Shown here one piece after another: positions 26,090 through 37,450 of a DNA stretch of 64,000 nucleotides. The first letter of the stretch is position 1. The number at the start of each line of letters is the position of its first letter. The notes beneath the pieces are model-generated. The model was not told the origin of the DNA, did not search any database, and was given only the letters and a program-made list of their open reading frames with translations. The translations under genes and the position numbers were made by a program. The DNA lies in contig CM019237.1 in the NCBI GenBank assembly GCA_009741485.1, positions 45,026,302 through 45,090,301 on the forward strand. Reading direction: 5' to 3'. Origin of the DNA: Malurus cyaneus samueli (lineage: Eukaryota > Chordata > Aves > Passeriformes > Maluridae).

Positions 26090-29000
26090 TGGCTTCCTGC
26101 TCCAGTAAAGGCCGGGCGGTTTCCCACAGTGGAAGAACGGTCCTTGCTGCTTGGCAGTGCCCGGTCAGCCACGGACTCACAGAGTAAAATGAGGCCAAGG
26201 TTCTTTAAACAATAAAGCATGAAATAACAGTCTTCTGTTTTTACCTTTATGCTCTTTAAAGCAATAAAACTTCTCTTTGAAGTGTCCCTCTATCAATAGG
26301 CTTTGTTGGAGCAGTGATCCTGGAAGGGGAGGTTCTGGTTGTTAGGGTCCTGCTGCAGGGTTGGGACATTGCTGAAGGGCCCTGCTCGGTGGTTGGGCTC
26401 AGTCCCACCACTCTGAGGGGTCCATACAGGCATGCAGTGGGTACTTGCTGATGGTGATGCTTTTCTGGCATGCCCATGCATGACTACACTGCCTATAGGG
26501 GTGCTTGCAGGGCTGGAGCCTGGAGCCTCCTGCATACTTGTTGGGGGAACAGGGATGTGTCCAGAGCAAATGGATCCCTTTGCTACCACACAAACAAGAA
26601 TTGTTTTGCCAAATAAATATCTCAGACTTTCAACTGAAAAAAATACATGATGCATTTTATGTGCTTCAGATAGAAGATTTCAAAGTGATTTTCAGGATTC
26701 CTACTGCTGTGTTACAATCTCATCCTAATGAAGGGAGCTGGCTGTTTCTCCCGTGAGAGACCCTGGCAGGGACAGCATTATACCTGCCAGCAGAAGGTCT
26801 GGCCATGGGAGCTGCATGATGAGGCAGGGGAAAATCACATGGCTGGCTTTAAGGCTGTACTTGGCAGCTCTAAGGGCAGCCAGATCAAGGTTTTCTGCTG
26901 TACGTTGGTTTTGATTTTTTTTCCCCTAAGCCTTATCTTACTTGGTAGTTTTTGTTCCTTACACTTTTCACAGCAGGGGGAAGCAACAGGGTCTTTATTC
27001 AGCTGTGTCTCTTCCTGTCAGACAAGTGAGATACCTGTGTCACTGCAGCCCTGACCTTGTGGGGGTCCTTTGAGGTCACCAGTCTCTGGCTTCTGATGGA
27101 ATATTGCCTTAGCATTGCCCACACTGCCGGCTGCAGCTTTAGGCACACAAGAGACCTGGGGAGGCTGCTGCCCGCTTCTCTGCCAAAGGTACGGTACAAC
27201 TGTCTGCAAGAGCAATTAGGGCAGAATTCCCTCTGGATAGGAGAAGCACAGGTGAGGACAGAGTAGGGTCCCCATAGATGAGGAGGGACCCTCAGGGCAT
27301 GTGTTTTTGGCACAGTGATCCCTCTGGGAGTCAGTGGTTGACTCTCCTAGGTGTGCTACAAGAAGCTTTGAGGAGAAAATGTAATTTCATCTGCAGAGCC
27401 TTCAGACAGAACTCCCCCCACATCGACTCGTAGAGGGAGAGGGTCCCATGGGAGATGTGTGGAAACCTAGCCTCTGAGCATCTCTGGCTGAAATTCCCAC
27501 AGCAAGAAGATTCTTTTAGCTCCTCATGTCCCTGTGACCTTGGTTTGGCACAGAGTGAATACAAAGCGAGGAGCAGCTTAGCGTTCACAAGTGTAGCTAG
27601 CTAACTACAGCTGTCTTAGATCACCCTTCCGCGAGATCTACAGATTGCAAGGCAGGAATGGGGGTGGGGGCAGAGGATTTAGTCAGCCGATGAGCCTGGC
27701 TTCTATGTCTCTTTTAAGAAAGCGGATTTATTGGTATTAAACATGTCTCTCTTAATGTGGGTGATTTAAAATGGAAATTGCCTTTGAAAGGGGATTTCCT
27801 ATTAACTAGCTGAGAAAGAAAAATAGGATAATACCATCATCCCTATACAGGATGCATAGATGGGATGCTGGAACAGAATTATTTAGTTAACTGCTGCTGC
27901 TTCAGAAATTATAGCCTCTCTTTAAGAGTGAGACTTGCTCAAATTCCTCTGTTAGGAGGATGTATAGGATGTATAGATGCTTCCATAAAGTTATTTTTAT
28001 GGAAAAAGCAGCAATTTTACTGAGTCCTTTGGGCTTCAGGTAAGAACACAATAAATATTAATTCTGCAGACATGTTCAGGAGTGTGTCCTGCTCTTCCAA
28101 GTGTTATATTTGAGGCTAGATGGAGACAGAGACACTAGAGGACTGGAGTGAGTATTCACTTTTGTTACCATGTAGTTAATGCAAATCAAAACTTGGATTA
28201 GTTAATGATTTTAGTAAGAAAAACAAAGCCTTGTCTATACTCAAATTTGCACTAGTTTAGTTCAGGTTGGCCCAGTTATCAATTTAATTAAGTCTATGCA
28301 GCCTCTTTATGTGGAAGGATTGATTTACTTAATCTGAACCCTTTCAGTTAGCTTTGGTTAAAATACATCTGTACAAGGCCATGACTGTACATCCAGTGGA
28401 CATGGAGGTGGGTATGTGTAACCTAGGTCTGGACAGACCAAATGCAGAGTTCCTCTCAGCAAGCTAGTGCACATGGGCTGATTAACGGCAGGGCAATACC
28501 TCATTGGCATCATTATATGCCACTTCTAGGATTTTCTAACGCCACTGTACTGTATCATGGAGCAATGTACACATGTCCTGTCAAACCCAGAAATCCATAT
28601 GGAGACCAATATCCTTGCTCAAGTCTCTCAGGACAAAAAGCAATGTGCATTTGGAAGGAGCAGCCCCTAAGTCTTCTGTCCCTAGATGGTCAACTTGGAG
28701 CAAACCATGGGGGTGATCCCAGCCCCTGGGGGTGATACACCTGGTAAAAACAGTGTGCCCTTTAGCCATTGGGGCTGCCCTCGTACTGCCACACAACCCG
28801 GGTTGATGGTACCAGCGTGTGAGCCCCTGAGCTCAGCCTTCTCCTGGGGTGATTTCTGAGATTGCCCAGGGCAGCCTGGAGAGCCTCTTTCTTAGCTGTG
28901 CTGAGTGGAGACTGCAGTTGGCTGGCCCTGAAATCTCCACCCCCTCTAAACTCAGCTGATTGTAGACAGCGAGGCCAAGCCTTCAATTTCTCCTGAGTGT

Positions 29001-30194
29001 CATGAGTGCCTTCCAAGAGTTTACTGCCTCTCACTTGCTCGCAGTATCGGCTTAAAAACTCTAGGAGAGTGAAGCACAGACATGACCTTCTATCTCCAGC
29101 TCCCTTGCACAGAAGTTATGTGATTGTGAGACAAGGGATTTGGTGTTTGGGAGCCACTAGTGCTGCTCCCAGGAGATGCTGTGACTGGCACCTGAAGAAA
29201 AGAAGAAGAGATGGAATAAAGAGCAGCAGATAGTCAGTTGTGGATCTTGCTGCTGTGTGTTTGCCTCCTGCCATTGCGGTTTACAGCCCTTGAGGAGCTT
29301 GTTCCAAAAGTGCCCAGCTGGGGTCTGCCTGCCCTGTGGCTCTGGTGGCTGGTTGAACCATGATCCTCTCCAGGATGACCTTGCATCCATTGCATCTGCT
29401 GAAGGTCTGCGAGGACAACGCGTGTTTCCAGGGGCAGACAAAACATTTAGCTTCGTTTGGAAGACTGGGATGAGGCTGGAGGAAATATTCTGTGTGTTGC
29501 AAAAATCCTGTTGAGCAGAAGGAGGACTTAAGGCAGGTAGTGGGCACTTGAATAATTTGTCTTGGTCTGATGAGAGGGGGCTGCACTTTAGCCTGTTGCT
29601 TAGAATTACAGTTCAGGTTGGAAATGGCAGGAGTGCCCATGATGGTGCTCTTGGTTGATGAGGGGAGAGAAGAGGATAGACCTGAGCTATGGCTGGATGG
29701 AAGAGATGCTGAGAGACAAAAAGGGTTCAGGCCCATCAGCTTTGGAGGGGGTCTGCAATGGGTTGCTGTGATCTGCCATGGTTGGTTGCCTGGAGGATTC
29801 ATGTTGCTTGGCAACCCTGTTGTCACCATTCAGATGCAATATCCAAGGAGAAGACACTTTGGTGCATGCTCCCTGGGAGGAGAAGGGGGAGCTGGGGGAT
29901 GAGGGTGGGTACAATGGCCACAGTGGGGATAGGGAGCTGGTGAGCATCTTGGACAGAGCAGGTGATGAGGAGGATGGGCACCATGTCTTGGTACCAACTG
30001 GAATTTTAAGAGATATGTGGAACATGGGGGTGTGGGGATCCTGGAGCAGGCCTCCTCATGACCTTGTGAAGGTACATTGGTAAACAAGTGGGCTGTCTGT
30101 CCAGCCAACATGGTCTTTCTCACAATTTTGGACTCAAAGACCCTGTGGAGCATACTGCCATGCTTCTGCAGGAACTGAGGACAGGAAGGCAGTG
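26090..30194. other. Non-coding interval, no gene recognised
   Basis: Open frames of moderate length overlap on both strands at 26256-26756 and 29157-30153, the longest being 29281-29829 on the minus strand (182 codons). They have no recognisable domain, and neighbouring phases are also open. An RFX-like word GTTGCTTGGCAAC lies at 29803-29815. I treat the interval as non-coding. Confidence 0.5.
29803..29815 (+). promoter_or_regulatory. RFX X-box-like word
   Basis: GTTGCTTGGCAAC is a nearly palindromic X-box: left half GTTGCT (one mismatch to GTTGCC) and perfect right half GGCAAC. No surrounding promoter features were seen. Confidence 0.22.
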
Positions 30195-30380
30195 GGACAG
30201 ATTGCCCAGAAAGGCTGTGCAGTCCTCATCCTTGATATTTTCCAGACTCATCTGTTAAAGACCTAAGCAAGACAGTTCTGATCAGTTCTGATGTCACAAC
30301 TGATCCCGTTTTAAACAGGAGATTGGGCTAGAAACTCCTGGGGTCCTTCCCAGCCTGAAATATCCTGTGATCCCATGACT
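30195..30380 (+). mobile_element. CR1 LINE 3' end fragment, diverged
   Basis: The block order is 'attgcccagaaaggctgtgc', 'cctcatccttgatattttcc', a central diverged part, 'ttgggctagaaactcctgg', 'ggtccttcccagcctgaaat' and 'atcctgtgatccc'. It follows the CR1 3' end (TTGCCCAGAGAAGCTGTGG, CCATCCCTGGAAGTGTTC, GACTAGATGATCT, CTTCCAACCCAAACC, ATTCTATGATTC). The centre holds a short internal duplication of CAGTTCTGAT near 30275-30290. It is 5'-truncated with no coding capacity. Confidence 0.75.
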
Positions 30381-30727
30381 GCCTGAGGGTTTTAGGAGGA
30401 GCTTCTGTTACTTTGTCATGCTGCTGTAAGATACCCACAGACTTCTGGTTAGACTTCAGCACCTCTGCAGTTCCCAACCTTTGCAGCCATCAAGAGAAGC
30501 TTGAAAACAAAAATGTCACAGATGCAATGACAAGCAGATATGTAGTTAATATCAAAACCAGTTGCTCCTATTCACCTCCTTAAAAGAGAATATAATTCTT
30601 TTATTGCAGCACACAGAGGGCCCAAGCAGTTCTGAACTCTTGTCAGGCTTCAAAAGAAAGAGAAGATTTTTAAGGAGACAGTCCTTTCTGATGAAAACTC
30701 TGGTCTTTTGAGCAGTTACTCCAGGGG

Positions 30728-30774
30728 ACATTTATCATCTACATATGATGATATACATTTATCATGTACATATG
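30728..30774 (+). repeat. Local 20-base direct duplication
   Basis: ACATTTATCATCTACATATG at 30728-30747 recurs at 30755-30774 with one difference, giving a period of 27 bases. It is probably a small slippage or unequal repair event. Confidence 0.85.
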
Positions 30775-31007
30775 CAAGATGCTTGCTATCATACAGTTTG
30801 AGGCCTATCATTATGAGCTGAGATTGTGTGATTAGTTATATCAGTTCTATGCAGTAGAGCTACTGGTAGAGAAGATTAATGCAGATCCCAGTGACAGCTT
30901 GGGGGGATGGGGCTGTCACCAGCCTGATATTACTCCTCTGTGTCCCAGGAAGTTAGCCACTAATGGTGGTCTCATTATTAAGCAAAGAAACAGTACAACT
31001 CAGTGTT

Positions 31008-31036
31008 CTTTTTATTTTTTTTTTTTATTTTTTTTT
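31008..31036. repeat. T-rich homopolymer tract
   Basis: A nearly pure run of T with two A interruptions. On the minus strand it would be a poly(A) tail. I looked for a retroposed sequence adjoining it on that side and did not recognise one. Confidence 0.85.
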
Positions 31037-33089
31037 GTGAACCGGTTTATTCACAGCTAGTGTGCCTAAGGACTTGTTTCCTGGATTACAGTAGCAGCAG
31101 ATGATCATAACCAGTTTCCCTGCTCATTACCTTAGCAGTCAGCAGATACCATAGTCTGTTCCACATCAGCACCATGTTCAAGGACGCCAGTGCCTCTCAG
31201 ATAAGCTGTTCTTTCAGATCATTGGATTTCAACACAGTGGTATCCTGTGGAATGGAGATCTACACAATGCCAGCCTCCAGCACCAGATGACCAGAATGGC
31301 CCACTGGGGTCTAGTGCCCTCTACCAACTGTGGCCGTTTGAGACGGGGATTCCTGTATTTACTTGCACAGTCCTCCTCACTTCTTCCTTGAAGATGTGCA
31401 TGTTTGGAATAATGACAGTTGAAGCCAGACTTTCTCTGCAGCTCTTACAGTCCCCATGTCTTTGCACAGAAGGGAAAAATACTGAGTTTGCATTTTTGGG
31501 GAATAAAGGTTGAGGGAGACTGTGGGAATCGCCTGAGGAACAGAGAATTTGTTGAACTCAGCTGTTAACTTTATGTTACCTGGATGACTGCACCCAGTCC
31601 CCATCATCGTACTGCAGGTTTTTTTGTCAGGATCCTATGATGTGGGCTGCTGCATTTTCTTTTGACGAGGACCTGGTTTGGGACCAAGGCCTTTTCCAAA
31701 GGCCTTTCTATTCTCAACTCTGGGACCCAGTATAGCTGCACAGAGAGAAAAATCAATTCTGGCCTCATTTTTTTTTGAGGAGCTATTTAGATTTTTTTTT
31801 TATTCCCCAATTGCAACTGATACTTCAAGTAGCGTGAGAACACATGGCTATCCTTGGCCTAGGATAAGAACATGACCAGCAAGGGCACAAGAGCCTGCAG
31901 GTTCCCTGGTGGTCAGCACAAGAGAGCCTGGTAGCACATCAAGCCCAGGGCACGGATTCCTGACTGACACAGGGGCTGGAGCAGAGATGGCCAGCTGCTC
32001 TTGTGCCAGGGGAACAAGCCATAACTCCACAGGAGCTTTATGTACTTGTACTTAAAGGGCACAACAAATGAGAAATGGCCTTGTAAACCCAAACAACACA
32101 ACAGCTTAAATACAGGGGAACAGCATGAAAAGAGCACAGAATACAGTCACAGATTTCCCTCTACTCAGGCAAACCTATCTACAAGGGCCAGAGGAAGCCA
32201 AGATTTTCTCTGTGAGCTGCTTTAAGCTGTCCTTCCAATAAATGTTGCCTTGCTGTAATGCCCAGCCTCTGTCCTTGGACTGGGAAAGTTGCCAGAGTGT
32301 GACCAAAGCTCTAGGTGGACATTTTCTCAAGATGATGAGGGAAGAAGGACAGAACAGCATGTGTTTTTTTGAATTTGGTGCTAATAAGGAGGAAAAGGCC
32401 CACCCCACGCACAGGAGGGGTTCATATTTTACATTTTCCCACTGCCAGGTCACAGAAACACAATCAACACTTGAATTCAGGAAGTAACACGGCAGGGAGA
32501 TGACATACAGACAGACTTGCTGTAAGACAGAGGTTGGTCAGCTGAAGATAGCCCTGGCTTGAAGGTGAAAGAGAACTCATATCTGAGTAATGCCTGGTCT
32601 TGGGATCAGTTTTACAGCTGATGTATGGGAAAAGAAAACAAACCAAAAAACTATCAGAGCATGAGACATTGTGTGGGTAGTGCATGCCATCAGGGTGCTG
32701 AGGTTTGAGTTTGGGTCAGACCTAACGTGAGAGCTGGGCTCCAAAGAAATTGAGACAAATGCCTCAATTCCAGTTTGATGGTAGATTAAGAGATGCAGCT
32801 GAAGTGTAGCAGAGGTGTTTTGCTTACTGCCTCTTCCTAGATGTCTAAGTAAAGGAGAAAAGAAGGTGGCAGTTTTCTTTAGAATATAGAGTAATCTGAC
32901 AGAAATCTTAATGTTTCTTCCAGCCAGAGGGCTGAATTATTGAGTCAGCTGGCTCACTTGGAAACAGCTCAAGCAAAAGAAATCTATCTCCATTTGCATA
33001 AAGTAATTTGCCAAGGGTAGGTCTCTTTTTTTTTAGGAAGGTGTGGTGGTGATGGAGCAGCAGGACAACCTCAGTTGCTGTAGGTAGCT

Positions 33090-33430
33090 ATTCTCTCCCA
33101 GGACTGTGAATATTCAGGCTCAGCACATGCTTTTCCATCTTTTCAATTAATGAGACTGCTAAATAAATGCGCAGAAGAGCAGGTGACCCTGATGCTGCCA
33201 TCTCTTTTCTGACCATGGACACAGTGATTTTCAGAGCTACTTTTAAGCTCATTAACATCTCTCTTCTGTTTGCCCCCAGGCACAGAGCTATCTTGGGACC
33301 ACAGCTGCATGCTAATAGAGCTAATTTTTCACTAAAAATCGTATCTAAAGAAAACATTTGTCTTAAATTAGACAATCAATGCAAATGTACAATAAATGCT
33401 GTAGTGAGCACCTAACTCAAACCAAGTGAG
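33090..33430. promoter_or_regulatory. Regulatory-like block with perfect octamer
   Basis: The stretch has sustained AT-rich, non-repetitive texture with CAATTAATGAG near 33147, GCATGCTAATAGAGC near 33310 and a perfect POU octamer ATGCAAAT at 33379-33386. The two strands are open over much of it (33088-33375 minus, 33167-33415 plus), as often seen when stop codons are missing by chance in a short element. It resembles a conserved enhancer more than an exon. No splice-bounded frame with a known domain is present. Confidence 0.33.
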
Positions 33431-34839
33431 AACACCTCCAGCTCACAGGCTTTGGCTTGCTGGTGAAATCATTCTTCTGTTTCAAGGAATGCTTTCAGGC
33501 CCATATTTCTGTGTTAGAAAAGTGATCCGCTTTTCTAACGTCATGCTGCTCCTTTTTCAGAATCCTTGTCAGTACGAATAATATTTTCCTTCTCTACAGT
33601 TCTTCCTCTGCACCCGCTTGGTGAGTTATTTGTAATACCATCTGCTTCACCTGAAGGAGAAATGAGATGAACAGAGAGTGAGTCGGTGCTGTTTTCAACC
33701 CCGAACTTTTCTGAACCAAAGCAGGGGCTGTCAGGATGTCGTGAACTATGGGATTTTCAGAACTGTGCTGACAGGGAGCCCAGCTGGTGACACTTACCAG
33801 TGCCTCCTCTTCGCCACATTGACATTAAAATGAATCTCTTCACTGGATATCCCCCTCCATATGTACTTGTGTGTAATAAAAGGTGTCAAGAGTTCTGACA
33901 GAGCCTGCAGGTGAAGGAGGGCATAGGAGGTGGGAGGGATTTTGTCTTTGCTTTATGTACATTGTTCCCCTGTGTCAAGGATTGAAAAGAATCCATGAAG
34001 AAAAGATAGGAACCATGTTTTTGGGAGGAAAAATGTAGTGACGTGACATAATTTTCATGTTAGATGTTTAAACAAACAATACTTTCTTTAGGAGAAAACC
34101 AAATATTTGTGTACACTGCTGCTGTGTACACAAGATTTGGCCTCAGTGAAATGTATATTTTTAAGAGTGAAGGATTTTTTTTTTTTTACCTTGATGCAAT
34201 AACTTGATGTTCCAAGTGAGTTTATAATAGTGCTGATTAACTGGTAGCATTTAGTTTGAGTGAAATGTCAGCTCTGATGTCTCTCCATATTCCACTTTGC
34301 TCCAGACAATTTTATCTTGGAGCCATTTAATTTTGTTTATTCCTTTCATAGGAGGTGGTTCATGTTGTAGCAATATCCCATTGAACAAGCATGAAGGATT
34401 TGAAGATCTGTAAGTGATGTTGAGGTATTCTAGGTGGCCTTAAGAAATCTGTGCAATAGCAAGTAAAAACCTGGAAAGGTCCCACTGTTTCGTCTAGAAG
34501 CCATTGAAATGGAGCAGGGCTTACTTGCCACTTCACTAGCATGCAGGCCCTCTGAAAAAAATAAATATGCTTATTTATGATAGCACCAGTACTGTAGAAC
34601 TTTGACCCAACTGTAACACACAGAGCAAAGAAATGGCATGTTATTAACTATTCTATTATCTATAAAAAAGCAAGTTAAAAGGTTAAAGCCAGGGAGCTTA
34701 AGTGACTGAAACTTATTGCCCTGCATTTTTGTGGAGGACAGTTTCCCTTTTAATACTGGAAGCCAGGAAGCTAAGTTTATCGGAATGTGACTAGTTGAGC
34801 TTTTGCCTTTATATGGATATTGTGTTAAAGATGAGACCA
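33431..34839. other. Non-coding interval, no gene recognised
   Basis: No exon, RNA gene or transposon is recognised. A short T run lies near 34178-34190. Confidence 0.55.
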
Positions 34840-35090
34840 TCTAGGTAGAGCGGATCCCTGAGGGTGTTTGCAGCAGCTCTCAGTAGCATGAGCAGTAAAC
34901 TAGATAATTGGTGTGTTGGTTCTCATCCAATAATAATTTATTTCCTGGGAGCAACTTCAAAGCCTAATCCTAGAATTAAATCCCCTATTCCTCCTTGGGA
35001 TTTTAATTTAGTTTTGAATGCTCTGATGGATCGTCTGCTAGAACATTAAAGACAGCTTTCAGACATAAGGGTGATTTTTCTGGCTGCTGT
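34840..35090. promoter_or_regulatory. Regulatory-like block with K50 homeodomain word
   Basis: This stretch contains CCAATAATAATTTATT near 34927-34942, TAATCC at 34965-34970 (the OTX/PITX-type core), GAATTAAATCCCC nearby and GGGATTTTAATTTAG near 34997-35011. It is non-repetitive. Composition and motif density suggest a developmental enhancer. Conservation cannot be judged here. Confidence 0.3.
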
Positions 35091-37139
35091 GTGCCCTGTA
35101 TGGAGAATAGGTGAATGCAGGTACTTTCCTGAAGAAACTCTTCTTTAGCTTTTCATCACGATAAGCTGGCAAAAGCCACACTTTATCTCTTACTGAAAGC
35201 GGTTTTTCGGTTTCCTTTAAACCATGAAGTCAATCTGCCTAATCCATTTTGCAGCTCTTCCGGTGAAGAGAGTCATCGCTTGAATCTGGAGAGAACCAAC
35301 AAGATTTTCAATCAACCAGAAAGTTGATTTTAGGGGAAAAAAAAACAAACAAACAACCCAGATAATCTGTTTGTCTTGTTCGGGTTGCAACAGGATGCAG
35401 ATAACTGCTGGGAGTGTTGTGGTTTCCCACTTATTCAAGTGTGTCAGAAAATAGTATCTTGTTAAGATCAGGGAGATGAGACAAAATCTTCAGCCACTGG
35501 AATGATCTTTGCACCCCAGAGGTAGAAGAAAGACAGGCATCTTCCTCACAGTGATGTGAGGCAGTGGGTACTTCAGCCTTTTCTTTCTGCCTCTGAATGG
35601 CATGGTGAAAGGGATGGCATCTATGGCTAATGTTTGTACCATGCTTTGATGAAATACAGTACAGCATCTGATGGTAATTACTATTTATTGTTAGATGGAT
35701 GTGGTGCCTTTTGATGGAAAGGTTCTTTAGTCGGGGTGTGCTATAGGTAGAAGAGCCATGTATCATCTTAGAAAAGTGACAGTGTCAGTTTGAAATCCTG
35801 TCTGTACTTTTGCAGTTCAAAAATAACACATTTCCATTTGAAAGAACGAACTTCACAGTTTCTTAGTTTAATGTGCCTGTATTTCATACATAAATGACCA
35901 TCCAGGAAAACCAATTTCAATGAGCCTGACATTCCATACTCAAAAGAATAAAACAAGTCTATAAAGACATAGAGAAAGCTATTTCTCCTTTAATCTACTT
36001 CACATTGTTTTTGATGCTGCATGACACAAAAACCAGCCTGTTAGTTGTTAGGATTTCTGGGGGCAACTGACCATGGCAGAGACAGTAGGGGATGCTGCAA
36101 TTACTGCAATGCAAAATGACGAGCGCTCAGCTAAGTGTCCTGGTATGGCAGCTGAGAGAACAAGTGTAACACTTCAAGGCAACCACAACATTGTTCACAA
36201 TTCCCTTCTGCTGGGCTGCTGGCAGGAAGAGCATCCTCCAAATAACAAACAAAGTGATCGGTCTCCTTGCGCCCAGGTGTCTTTGCAAAAGACTGATGAG
36301 ATCTCCCTACCTGTTGGCTTCTGGCTCAATCCTGCTCTAGCATCTCCTTGTCCTGAACGACGTGCAAAAGAAAGGAGAAAAGGTTTCATGCCAAAATTCA
36401 GCTGAGTCCTTCAGCTGCCAGGGGGTGGTGCCACTGTCAGGTTTGTATGCTTGTTTTTCCATTTGCTTTCCCTTTAATTAGCTGATAGAATTCCTTCATG
36501 CTGTTCTTTATGCATCATGACATGGCATCCTTGTTTGTGGACAATGTTATAGTGATTGTCCAGAACTGACACAGGCCTGTACTTGAGCACCAGGACATGG
36601 GCAGAGAAGTATTCAGCCACTTTATCATCAGATTGGCTGAGCAGAGCAGGACATACAGCACCCTATAACAGCAGCTGGAGTCTTGGTTACCATGCTCTGC
36701 AGCCCATGTGCAAACACCTAAAGGAACGCTACTATGAAAAACCTTTTTATGGTGTGAATTATCCAGAACAATTGATCCATTTCATTGATTATAAGAAATT
36801 GCTTTTCACAGACATGGCTTTTCTTATACCAATGCAAGTGTGTCTGTGTTTGAACAGAGAACCTATGAAGCAGCAGTCTTTTCCCCATTTATATAGGGAA
36901 CTGGAAATGGGCTCTGATTTGATGAGGTCAGCTGGGCATTTACTAAGTGTTAAAGCTACTGTAGGCCCTTTGGTCCCTGTCAGTGCTTGCAGAGGCTGTT
37001 CTGTGGTGGCAGAATGGCTCTGCTGGATTGCTTCCTCCCCAACACCATCACTGCCACATCCAGCCCTGGTTGCTTCTGATATAAGAACTTTCATCCACAT
37101 TCTTTTATCTTAGGCAGGACAAGAATAATATAGCCCTTA
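35091..37139. other. Non-coding interval, no gene recognised
   Basis: The longest frame is 36556-37113 on the + strand (185 codons). It lacks a recognisable domain or splice context, and a 103-codon frame on the minus strand (36789-37100) lies inside it. I do not call it a gene. No transposon or RNA gene is recognised. Confidence 0.5.
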
Positions 37140-37450
37140 ATTTATAGTAAACATGGACCCATTTAAAATAAATCCCTCAATTTGTTTTACAAATAACATT
37201 TAAGTGTTTTTGAATTGAAGAGATGTTTGAAAAAACATTTCCTATCAGAGATGCTATTTGTTTCATTTTATGCAGTTCATTCATCTTAGCTGATTGGAGA
37301 AAAAATAAAAGCCTATCCCAGCTAGTGGAAGTAAACCCTGCCACAATACAGTGCTCTGGAGATTTCGCAACATTTTTTATTTGGAGCCAACCTCCACACA
37401 CATTATTTATAATAACTATTATGTCTTAATAGAAAAGTAATATGGGGGTT
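37140..37450. promoter_or_regulatory. AT-rich regulatory-like block
   Basis: AT-rich with varied words: CCATTTAAAATAAATCCC near 37159, CATTTCCTATCAGAG near 37237, GATTGGAG near 37291 (CCAAT on the minus strand) and TTATTTATAATAAC near 37403. It has no repeat signature. The texture is like that of conserved non-coding elements; this is an inference. Confidence 0.27.

Larger units (their letters stand above)
30381..33089. other. Non-coding interval, no gene recognised
   Basis: Apart from the duplication at 30728-30774 and the T tract at 31008-31036, nothing structural is seen. The frames at 31247-31513, 32175-32453 and 32242-32487 are short, lack domains and overlap others. Confidence 0.55.

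Noticed and set aside
26965..26990. CTCF-like word CAGCAGGGGGAAGC
   Set aside because: It departs from the CTCF core at the GGCGC part; without binding or conservation data the match is not better than chance.
29281..29829. 182-codon minus-strand frame
   Set aside because: No domain, and several + strand frames (for example 29570-29902 and 29257-29514) overlap it. Serine/proline-rich composition follows local base composition.
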